Source: Ruminococcus sp. (lineage in GTDB: Bacteria; Bacillota; Clostridia; Oscillospirales; Ruminococcaceae). Taken from it: DNA of 5,256 nt. The DNA lies in assembly GCA_014799765.1 (NCBI GenBank), contig JAAVHK010000040.1, positions 1-5,256 of the forward strand, written 5' to 3'. Positions 1 to 5,256 of this stretch are shown piece after piece. The notes under the pieces are model-generated. The model searched no databases. It worked only from the letters and a program-made list of their open reading frames with translations, and was not told the origin of the DNA. Each line of letters opens with the position of its first letter. Position 1 is the first letter of the stretch. The position numbers and the translations under genes are program-made.

Positions 1-33
1 AAGCGAAACAAAACGCTTTAAATAAAATCCTAT

Positions 34-39
34 AAGGAG
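34..39 (+). promoter_or_regulatory. Ribosome binding site of the Cys-rich microprotein gene
   Basis: AAGGAG lies 9 bases before the ATG at 49, a near-perfect Shine-Dalgarno match at a good distance. It is the main reason for treating the short reading frame that follows as a real gene rather than chance, and it fixes the start codon. No promoter can be assigned, because only 33 bases precede it in the window. Confidence 0.8.
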
Positions 40-48
40 TTGTTTTTT

Positions 49-195
49 ATGTGTAACTCATGTTTTGAAGGCAATAACTGCTGGTGCCTCGTACTTCTCG
101 TAATTCTCTTCCTCATCTTCTGCGGTGGTTGCGGTAACAACAACAACAACAACGACTGCGGTTGCAACAACAACGGTTGCGGTTGTGGCTGTTAA
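49..195 (+). CDS. Small cysteine-rich single-span membrane protein of unknown function
   Basis: A 48-residue protein that I cannot assign to a named family. It has three parts. An N-terminal segment (1-13) carries C2, C5, C11 and C13, with a CxxC and a CWC. A purely hydrophobic stretch (14-24, LVLLVILFLIF) is probably a short membrane span. A C-terminal tail (25-48) of Cys, Gly and Asn holds a CGGC, a run of six Asn, CGC, three Asn and a final CGCGC. Eleven residues are Cys and there is no Lys, Arg or His. A strong Shine-Dalgarno site precedes the gene and an intrinsic terminator follows it, so it looks like a complete short transcription unit or the last gene of one. CxC clusters resemble metal-binding or heavily cross-linked proteins, and tiny Cys/Gly-rich proteins with one span are common among spore-associated proteins of Firmicutes. 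Both readings are inference. It is not a convincing lipoprotein: the LIFC before C25 lacks a small residue at -1 and there is no basic N-terminus. Confidence 0.8.
   Translation: MCNSCFEGNNCWCLVLLVILFLIFCGGCGNNNNNNDCGCNNNGCGCGC
136..174 (+). repeat. AAC trinucleotide repeats inside the microprotein gene
   Basis: Six uninterrupted AAC units (136-153) encode six Asn, and three more (166-174) encode three Asn, separated by Asp-Cys-Gly-Cys codons. In-frame triplet runs of this kind can change length by replication slippage without breaking the frame, so the Asn linker between the Cys clusters may vary among strains. That variability is inferred; only the repeat is seen. Confidence 0.75.
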
Positions 196-207
196 TCAAC
201 TATGAAC

Positions 208-243
208 AAAAACAGGACACTTTTTCAAGTGTCCTGTTTTTTT
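208..243. terminator. Bidirectional intrinsic terminator between convergent genes
   Basis: A perfect 12-bp stem (211-222 with 227-238, AACAGGACACTT and its complement) closes a 4-base loop. The stem can extend by three A-T pairs (208-210 with 239-241). On the plus strand it runs into seven T (237-243), a classic terminator 15 bases after the microprotein stop codon. On the minus strand the same stem is followed by five T (212-208), and the clpX stop codon TAA (244-242) overlaps its leading A-run. The hairpin therefore probably ends both converging transcripts. Confidence 0.9.
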
Positions 244-1525
244 ATGCTATATCCGCAATATTAACCGGTTTATTCCGTCTGTTTGTCAGTATGGGCTGTG
301 CCTCACCTGTAACGCTTTCGGGAGTAACAGTTACTTTTGCTATACTGCCGTCCGACGGCACTGTATACATAGCTTTCATTAAAACATTTTCAAGAATTGC
401 CCTCAGACCTCTCGCACCTGTTTTCTGTGAGATTGCCTTTTTAGCAATTTCAATAAGTGCGGAATCCTGTATTTCAAGTTCCACGTCGTCATACTCAAAA
501 AGTCTCTTATACTGCTTTACAAGTGCATTTTTCGGCTCTGTGAGTATTCTTACAAGGGAATTTTCGTCAAGTTCCTCAAGTACCGATATAACCGGAAGTC
601 TTCCGATAAATTCCGGCACCATACCGAATTTAACCAAGTCTTTCGGTACAACTTCCTTGAATATGTTTTCTTTCTTTTCAAGCGTTGAACGGATTTCACC
701 GCCGAAACCTATTGTAGATTTGCCTATACGTGCCTGTATCTGTTTTTCAAGACCGTCGAAAGCTCCACCGCATATAAACAGAATATTCTTTGTATTAATC
801 TGAAGTGCTTCCTGATTAGGATGTTTTCTGCCACCCTGTGGCGGAACGTTTGAAACAGTACCCTCTATGATTTTAAGAAGTGCCTGCTGTACACCCTCAC
901 CGCTTACGTCACGTGTAAGAGACGTATTTTCAGATTTACGGGCTATTTTGTCTATTTCGTCGATATATATAATACCCTTTTCAGCGGATTTTATATCATA
1001 GTCGGCTGCCTGAATAAGTCTTAAAAGAACGTTTTCAACATCGTCGCCGACATAACCGGCTTCGGTTATGGTTGTAGCGTCCGCAATGGCAAACGGTACA
1101 TTCAACATTCTGGCGAGAGTCTGTGCAAGAAAAGTTTTTCCGACACCGGTAGGTCCTAATAAAAGTACATTGCTTTTCTGGAGTTCAATATCATCATTAC
1201 TGCCGGAATCCTTTTCCGACTGGTTAAGGATTCGTTTATAGTGATTGTATACCGCAACGGCAAGCGAAATTTTAGCATCTTCCTGACCTATTACATATTC
1301 GTCAAGAAACATTTTTATTTCCATAGGTCTCATAAGCCTTATTTCTGAATTATCCTCAGTTTTCGAGGCTTTCTTCTTAGCTTTTGTCATTGCCGGACCA
1401 TATAGCATTTCATAACAGTAAGTTACACATTCGTCACAGATATTGGCATTGCCTGCCGAAAGCATACTCTGTACCCTGTTTTCACCCTTGCCACAGAAAT
1501 TACATGATTTAAAACTTGATGCCAT
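242..1525 (-). CDS. clpX: ClpX, ATP-dependent unfoldase subunit of the ClpXP protease
   Basis: ClpX is a cytosolic AAA+ hexamer that recognises tagged or damaged proteins, unfolds them with ATP and threads them into ClpP. At 427 residues it has the usual length. The N-terminal zinc-binding domain has C8/C11 and C30/C33. The AAA+ core shows Walker A GPTGVGKT (124-131), pore-1 loop GYVG (157-160), Walker B IIYIDE (185-190), pore-2 region RDVSGEG (205-211), the RKH substrate loop (233-235), the IGF loop that docks on ClpP (272-274), the arginine finger in EFIGRLP (R309) and sensor-2 GARGLR (370-375). All expected motifs are intact, so it should be active and ClpP-partnered. The start is supported by GGAGG (1533-1537) 7 bases before the ATG. 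It lies 50 bases downstream of clpP and is the last gene of the tig-clpP-clpX set, with its stop codon in the shared terminator. Confidence 0.98.
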   Translation of the reverse strand: MASSFKSCNFCGKGENRVQSMLSAGNANICDECVTYCYEMLYGPAMTKAKKKASKTEDNSEIRLMRPMEIKMFLDEYVIGQEDAKISLAVAVYNHYKRILNQSEKDSGSNDDIELQKSNVLLLGPTGVGKTFLAQTLARMLNVPFAIADATTITEAGYVGDDVENVLLRLIQAADYDIKSAEKGIIYIDEIDKIARKSENTSLTRDVSGEGVQQALLKIIEGTVSNVPPQGGRKHPNQEALQINTKNILFICGGAFDGLEKQIQARIGKSTIGFGGEIRSTLEKKENIFKEVVPKDLVKFGMVPEFIGRLPVISVLEELDENSLVRILTEPKNALVKQYKRLFEYDDVELEIQDSALIEIAKKAISQKTGARGLRAILENVLMKAMYTVPSDGSIAKVTVTPESVTGEAQPILTNRRNKPVNIADIA

Positions 1526-1575
1526 TATTCAACCTCCCCTTTTTCGATAACTTTAAAAGCTGATACATTTACAAT

Positions 1576-2166
1576 TTACCTTTTTTCAATGACCTTATCT
1601 ATAAGACCGTATTCCATAGCCTCTTTAGCGTACATATAATTGTCACGTTCAGTATCAATCTGAATCTGTTCAACAGGCTTGCCTGTATTGAGTGCAAGTA
1701 TTTCATTCATTTTCTGACGTGTTCTTATAAGGTGGTCGGAATGAATCTTTATATCGGTACACTGTCCGGAAAGTCCGCCTGAGATAAGTGGCTGATGAAT
1801 CATAATCTCACTGTTAGGAAGTGCAAATCTTTTACCCTTTGCACCCGAAGAAAGCAGAAATGCTCCCATTGATGCCGCCATACCGATACAGATAGTAGAA
1901 ACATCACACTTGATATAGTTCATTGTGTCATAGATTGCCATTCCGGAAGTAATAGAACCGCCAGGACTGTTGATATAAAGTGAAATATCCTTTTCACCGT
2001 CCTGACTTTCAAGGTAAAGAAGCTGTGCCACAACAAGACTGGCTGTAGCGTCGTTTACCTGGTCTGAAAGCATAATAATCCTGTCATTGAGAAGACGTGA
2101 GAATATATCGTATGAACGTTCACCACGGCTTGTCTGTTCAACAACATAAGGTACTAAACTACTCAT
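1576..2166 (-). CDS. clpP: ClpP, serine protease subunit of the Clp protease
   Basis: ClpP forms the barrel-shaped tetradecameric serine protease that degrades proteins delivered by ClpX or other Clp ATPases in the cytosol. The protein has 196 residues, the normal size, with almost no N-terminal extension before the conserved LVPYVVEQTSRGER segment. The catalytic triad is visible: S99 in GMAASMGAF, H124 in MIHQP and D175 in DTERDN. The oxyanion-region SPGGS follows LYIN at 63-66. Relative to the Bacillus subtilis ClpP sequence as I recall it, the loop after the catalytic His is two residues longer (ISGGLSGQ here against GGAQGQ), which also shifts the catalytic Asp by two. The start is supported by AAAGGG (2176-2181) 9 bases before the ATG. 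It sits between tig (74-base gap with a hairpin) and clpX (50-base gap), and probably shares their transcript. I see no separate promoter or CtsR-type operator in front of it. Confidence 0.98.
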   Translation of the reverse strand: MSSLVPYVVEQTSRGERSYDIFSRLLNDRIIMLSDQVNDATASLVVAQLLYLESQDGEKDISLYINSPGGSITSGMAIYDTMNYIKCDVSTICIGMAASMGAFLLSSGAKGKRFALPNSEIMIHQPLISGGLSGQCTDIKIHSDHLIRTRQKMNEILALNTGKPVEQIQIDTERDNYMYAKEAMEYGLIDKVIEKR

Positions 2167-2191
2167 TATTCATCGCCCTTTCTGCAAACGG

Positions 2192-2225
2192 TGCTGTTCC
2201 GCTATCCCACGGAACAGCATTTTTT
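2192..2225. other. Hairpin between tig and clpP with its T-run on the plus strand
   Basis: A perfect 10-bp stem (2192-2201 with 2210-2219, TGCTGTTCCG and its complement) encloses an 8-base loop. On the plus strand it is followed by six T (2220-2225), which is terminator-shaped. The genes on both sides are on the minus strand, where the stem is preceded by six A and followed by CACCG without a T-run. In the operon transcript it should therefore form a stable hairpin in the leader of clpP but is not expected to be an efficient intrinsic terminator. It may protect or delimit mRNA ends, or stop antisense transcription before it enters tig. Confidence 0.7.
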
Positions 2226-2240
2226 ATATTTTTTTATTTA

Positions 2241-3542
2241 TTATTCAGCGGATTCGGAAGTTTCTTCGGAAACTGCTGTTTCTTTTATAAGGTCAATTAC
2301 TTTCTGTACCTTTAAATCCATTAAATAATCATTGTAAGGAATGAATCTCTTGATAGTCTCAACGTCAACACGGTTAGCGGCTGCAACGTCTTTGAGACCG
2401 TCATTTATTTCTTCCTCTGTAACTTCGATGTTTTCGATTTCAACAATCTTTTCGAGTGCAAGACGGAGTTTAACTTCATTTACTGCTCTTTCCCTGTAGG
2501 ATTCCCTGAAGCTCTCCATAGTCATTCCGGTATACTGGAAGTATAACTTTATATCCATACCCTGCTGTTTTAACTGCTGTTCAAAAGCACGTACTATAAC
2601 ATCTATTCTCTGTTCAAACATACAGTTCGGGATAGGTGTATCAATCTTTTCAATAAGAGCGTTCATAAGTTCTGTTTCAAAATCGGCATCTGCCTGATTT
2701 TTAGCAGCGTCTTCGAGTTTTGTTCTTATGTCGTTTCTGTATTCCTCAACAGTATCAAATTCTGTAGCGTCTTTAATGAGGTCATCATTTATTTCAGGGA
2801 GTTCCTCATAGCTGATAGCCTTTAACTTTGTCTTGAATACAGCTTCTTTTCCGGCGTATTCTTCCATCTGGTAATCAGTAGGGAATGTAACAACAACATC
2901 AAATTCCTCACCGATACTATGTCCTACAATCTGGTCTTCAAAACCAGGGATAAACTGACCGCTTCCGAGTACTAACGGATGGTCTTCGCCCTTACCGCCT
3001 TCAAATGCTTCTTCGCCGAAAAATCCTTCAAAATCTATTGTAACTTCGTCACCAATCTGTGCCGGTCTGTCGTCAACAGAAACTATACGTGCATTTTTCT
3101 TTCTAATCATTGAAATCTGCTTGTCTATGTCTTCGTCAGTGATTTCCTTTACAGTCTTGGTAGCTTTCATACCCTTATAGCCTGAAATTTCGATTTCCGG
3201 CTTAGTAATGCAGATTGCTTTCAGTTCAACACCTGTTTCCTTGTCAACAGATGTTATTTCTACAGACGGTCTGTCAACGAGTGTAAGTTCAAGACCTGTT
3301 ACAGCGGAATCAATTTCCGGACCAACAAGGGCATTTATTGCACCCTCGTAAAATGCACCCTCACCGAACTGCTTTTCAGCGAGTTTGCGTGAAACATGAC
3401 CTCTTCTGAAGCCCTTTATCTGAATATTTTTCTTCTGACGCTGGTATTCTCTTTCAACAGCGTTTTCAAATTTTTCAGCGTCAATGCTGATAACTAATTC
3501 AGTAGTGTTTACATCTGTTTTTGTTGATGATTTTAAACTCAT
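2241..3542 (-). CDS. tig: Trigger factor, ribosome-associated chaperone and peptidyl-prolyl isomerase
   Basis: Trigger factor binds the ribosome near the tunnel exit and shields nascent chains, and its FKBP-type domain isomerises Xaa-Pro bonds. The 433 residues match family length and show the three-domain order. The N-terminal ribosome-binding domain (about 1-145) begins MSLKSS as in many Firmicutes and carries the signature loop as GFRRGHVSR (44-52). The FKBP domain (about 150-245) contains IGDEVTIDFEGF, the LGSGQFIPGFEDQIVG segment (192-207) and FPTDYQ. The C-terminal helical arms run from about 250 and end in an acidic tail (SEETSESAE). An oddity is Ser51 where the family signature normally has Pro. 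The start is supported by GGAGG (3554-3558) 11 bases before the ATG. It is the first gene after a strong promoter and is followed by clpP and clpX, a common bacterial order. Confidence 0.97.
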   Translation of the reverse strand: MSLKSSTKTDVNTTELVISIDAEKFENAVEREYQRQKKNIQIKGFRRGHVSRKLAEKQFGEGAFYEGAINALVGPEIDSAVTGLELTLVDRPSVEITSVDKETGVELKAICITKPEIEISGYKGMKATKTVKEITDEDIDKQISMIRKKNARIVSVDDRPAQIGDEVTIDFEGFFGEEAFEGGKGEDHPLVLGSGQFIPGFEDQIVGHSIGEEFDVVVTFPTDYQMEEYAGKEAVFKTKLKAISYEELPEINDDLIKDATEFDTVEEYRNDIRTKLEDAAKNQADADFETELMNALIEKIDTPIPNCMFEQRIDVIVRAFEQQLKQQGMDIKLYFQYTGMTMESFRESYRERAVNEVKLRLALEKIVEIENIEVTEEEINDGLKDVAAANRVDVETIKRFIPYNDYLMDLKVQKVIDLIKETAVSEETSESAE

Positions 3543-3585
3543 GATTTTTATAACCTCCGTTTAATTTATAGCATACACTCAATAT

Positions 3586-3614
3586 ATTATACCACAATAT
3601 GAAAAATTTTTCCA
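3586..3614 (-). promoter_or_regulatory. Sigma-A promoter of the tig-clpP-clpX operon
   Basis: On the minus strand a consensus -10 box TATAAT (3591-3586) is preceded by TGG, giving an extended -10 (TGnTATAAT). A -35 box TGGAAA (3614-3609), matching four of six positions of TTGACA, lies exactly 17 bases upstream. Transcription should begin near 3579, giving a leader of about 37 bases before tig. I see no CtsR-type GGTCAAA repeat and no CIRCE element around it, so classical heat-shock control is not apparent. Confidence 0.8.
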
Positions 3615-3617
3615 TAT
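3597..3617. repeat. AT-rich inverted repeat over the tig -35 region
   Basis: ATATG (3597-3601) and CATAT (3613-3617) flank the self-complementary core AAAAATTTTT (3602-3611), with one extra C (3612) breaking the symmetry. It covers the -35 box and most of the spacer of the tig promoter. It could be a regulator binding site or simply an A-tract bend in AT-rich intergenic DNA. The repeat is seen; any role is inferred. Confidence 0.45.
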
Positions 3618-3647
3618 ATTCCGGACAGTTCTATGATATGCACAATT

Positions 3648-4340
3648 TTATACAATTTTTTCCGGAACAAACTGTAAATAATCACCTGATATAAGGTGGA
3701 AATTTATACCGTCATAAGTATTTTTAATGCATAGTTCGTGTGCTGACTTTCCGTGGATATGTCCGTAATAACAGTCCTTTATATCGTAACGATATAATAC
3801 ATCAAGTATATCATAATTGAAATTTGTTGCGAAAACGGGCGGATAATGCAGAAAAACTATCGGTATGAGATTCTCCGCAAGAGCTGATTTTATCGACGTT
3901 TCAAGCCTCTGCACCTCACGTTTAAGTACTTTTTCGTCCTGTGTTTCGCCGTGAATACTCACCCATCCACGAGTTCCGCATATTCCGTAATTTTCATAGC
4001 GGTAGTGGTTATTATGCAGAATACTGATACTTCCGCAACCCTCCGCCGTAAGAAAATCTTCCATTTTCTTTCTGGTAGACCACCAGTAATCGTGATTGCC
4101 TTTTATAATAATTTTCTGTCCTGTGAGATTCTCAAGGAAATGAAAATCTTCCGCCGATTCCTGTAGCGACATTCCCCATGAAATATCACCGGCAATTACT
4201 ACAGTATCTTCCGGCTTTACCAGTTCAGACCAGTTTTTCTTAATAAGTTCCTGATAGTTATTCCAGCCTCTGAAAACTGACATTGTTTTTTCAGGATTTC
4301 CCTGACATAAATGCAAATCAGCTATTGTCCATAAGCTCAT
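3648..4340 (-). CDS. Calcineurin-like metallophosphoesterase
   Basis: A 230-residue cytosolic-type protein of the calcineurin-like metallophosphoesterase superfamily, with all metal-binding motifs in order: DLH (8-10), GDISWG (51-56), GNHD (81-84), H165 in FLHYPP, and GHIH (193-196). These residues normally hold two divalent metals that hydrolyse phosphomonoester or phosphodiester bonds. The overall pattern (GDISWG, GNHDYWW, GTRGW) resembles a group of predicted bacterial phosphohydrolases without a firmly known substrate, so I give no symbol. No signal peptide or membrane segment is visible. Its ATG overlaps the thrC stop as TGATG, and its own Shine-Dalgarno is weak (AGG at 4349-4347, 6 bases before the ATG), so translation is probably coupled to thrC. 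No clear terminator follows its stop; the next 105 bases hold the tig promoter. Confidence 0.93.
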   Translation of the reverse strand: MSLWTIADLHLCQGNPEKTMSVFRGWNNYQELIKKNWSELVKPEDTVVIAGDISWGMSLQESAEDFHFLENLTGQKIIIKGNHDYWWSTRKKMEDFLTAEGCGSISILHNNHYRYENYGICGTRGWVSIHGETQDEKVLKREVQRLETSIKSALAENLIPIVFLHYPPVFATNFNYDILDVLYRYDIKDCYYGHIHGKSAHELCIKNTYDGINFHLISGDYLQFVPEKIV

Positions 4341-5256
4341 CAGATACCTAACTTTTCGAGGACGTATTTTTTCTGTTCCGTCTTGTCGATTACATCGTTG
4401 AATCTTTCCGGCTTGTTTCTTAAGTCAGCGAGTGCCGACGGTACAGGCATTTTTGAAAGTTCAGCGAGTTTTTCTATCATGTCATATTCGTCAAGGTCAG
4501 ATTCACCATTCTGAACGGCTTCCAATACTGCCTTACTGAATTTATATGGACTTGCCGTAGATGCAATGACTGTCTTTGTTGTATCGCCTGTCTGTGCCTT
4601 GTAATCGTTATACACTTTTACCGCAACCGCCGTATGTGTATCGCAGGTATACGAGTACTTTTCATATATTTCATGAATAGTCTGTTTAGTCTGCGTATCG
4701 TCGCAACAACCGGCAAAAAATTCTTCTTTTATTTTAGCTTTTATATCGTCAGTGACTTCATATTTTCCCTCTGTGGCGAGTTTTCCGAACCATTCTTTAA
4801 TTAATTCGTCGTTGCCGTCGGTGAGAATGTAAAGTAGTCTTTCTAGATTACTTGAAATCAGAATATCCATTGACGGCGAAACAGTCGCATAAAACTTTCT
4901 GTTTCTGTCGTAAACGCCTGTATTTATGAAATCCGTAAGGACGTTGTTTATATTAGAGGCACATATCAGCTTATTTACAGGTATTCCCATATGTTTAGCG
5001 TAGTATCCGGCGAGAATATTTCCGAAATTTCCTGTCGGAACAACTATATTTATCTTCTCTCCCGATTCTATTTCACCGTCCCTGACGAGTTCCGCATAAG
5101 TCGAAACATAATAAACTATCTGCGGTAAAAGTCTGCCCCAGTTTATCGAGTTCGCACTTGAAAACATCATGCCTTTTTCGTCGAGAAGACTTTTTACTTC
5201 ATTGTCCGTGAAAATAGCCTTAACACCGTTCTGACAGTCATCGAAATTACCCTTTA
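4340..5256 (-). CDS. thrC: Threonine synthase, C-terminal 304 residues (cut by window edge)
   Basis: Threonine synthase is the PLP enzyme that converts O-phospho-L-homoserine and water to L-threonine and phosphate, the last step of threonine synthesis. The frame stays open past the ATG at 5170 to the window edge, and the 28 upstream codons encode conserved family sequence (KGNFDDCQNGVKAIFTD), so that ATG is internal and the true start lies outside. Numbering from the first full codon, visible motifs are SSANSINWGR (32-41), the glycine-rich PLP-phosphate loop PTGNFG (73-78), SPSMDILISSNLERLL (126-141), DTHTA (205-209) and STASPYKF (232-239). These indicate the longer E. coli/yeast-type enzyme of nearly 500 residues. 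About 190 N-terminal residues, including the PLP-binding Lys, are outside the window. The stop TGA (4342-4340) overlaps the next gene's start by one base. Confidence 0.96.
   Translation of the reverse strand, partial: KGNFDDCQNGVKAIFTDNEVKSLLDEKGMMFSSANSINWGRLLPQIVYYVSTYAELVRDGEIESGEKINIVVPTGNFGNILAGYYAKHMGIPVNKLICASNINNVLTDFINTGVYDRNRKFYATVSPSMDILISSNLERLLYILTDGNDELIKEWFGKLATEGKYEVTDDIKAKIKEEFFAGCCDDTQTKQTIHEIYEKYSYTCDTHTAVAVKVYNDYKAQTGDTTKTVIASTASPYKFSKAVLEAVQNGESDLDEYDMIEKLAELSKMPVPSALADLRNKPERFNDVIDKTEQKKYVLEKLGI

Noticed and set aside
1..21. Possible hairpin AAGCG/CGCTT, or the tail of an upstream gene ending TAA at 19-21
   Set aside because: The stem is only 5 bp with no real T-run, and all three plus frames meet a stop within 33 bases, so no frame can be preferred from so little sequence.
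73..123. Lipoprotein signal peptide in the microprotein (LIFC before C25)
   Set aside because: The residue before Cys is Phe rather than Gly/Ala/Ser, and the N-terminus has no basic residue.
162..803. Open plus-strand frame of 213 codons opposite clpX
   Set aside because: It lies almost wholly antisense to the well-conserved clpX, is Ser/Phe-rich as expected of a complementary frame, and starts inside the microprotein gene without a ribosome binding site.
1526..1575. Possible regulatory element between clpP and clpX
   Set aside because: Only a short AT palindrome (CTTTTAAAG) and the clpX ribosome binding site are visible; no stable stem, promoter or T-run.
2097..2315. Plus-strand frame of 72 codons across the tig-clpP junction
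   Set aside because: It overlaps the ends of two conserved genes and runs through the hairpin; no ribosome binding site and no recognisable protein.
3571..3585. CIRCE-like sequence near the tig transcription start
   Set aside because: GAGTGTATGCTA only loosely resembles one half of the HrcA site, and the matching half at the required 9-base spacing is missing.
3951..4166. Plus-strand frame of 71 codons inside the phosphoesterase gene
   Set aside because: Antisense shadow of an intact gene carrying all its metal-binding motifs.

Overview
The window looks like a chromosomal fragment of an AT-rich Firmicute, most likely a clostridial (Ruminococcus/Oscillospiraceae-like) bacterium. The evidence is the strong AGGAGG-type ribosome binding sites, the TATAAT promoter, the tig-clpP-clpX gene order, and protein sequences that resemble clostridial homologues. 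The genus is an inference from sequence character, not from a search.

Layout from the left: positions 1-195 hold a short plus-strand gene for a 48-residue, very cysteine-rich, single-span membrane microprotein (49-195). It is followed by a strong hairpin terminator (208-243). Everything to the right lies on the minus strand. Read in the direction of transcription (right to left) it is: thrC, cut by the right edge (4340-5256); a calcineurin-type metallophosphoesterase whose start overlaps the thrC stop by one base (3648-4340); an intergenic stretch with a good sigma-A promoter; tig, trigger factor (2241-3542); an intergenic hairpin; clpP (1576-2166); and clpX (242-1525). The clpX stop codon sits in the terminator shared with the convergent microprotein gene.

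Functionally, tig, clpP and clpX form a protein quality-control cluster. Trigger factor shelters nascent chains at the ribosome exit, ClpX unfolds tagged or damaged proteins with ATP, and ClpP degrades them. The promoter at 3586-3614 probably drives all three. ThrC makes threonine from phosphohomoserine, and the overlapping phosphoesterase is translationally coupled to it but has no known link to threonine synthesis. No terminator is evident between the phosphoesterase and tig, so read-through is possible.

The conserved genes are mostly ordinary. The parts worth a second look are the cysteine-rich microprotein, the tig-clpP hairpin whose T-run lies on the wrong strand for an operon terminator, an AT-rich palindrome over the tig -35 box, and two local departures from family consensus (trigger factor ribosome-binding motif, ClpP loop after the catalytic His). 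I see no mobile element, CRISPR array, tRNA or rRNA, and no convincing undescribed multi-gene system.
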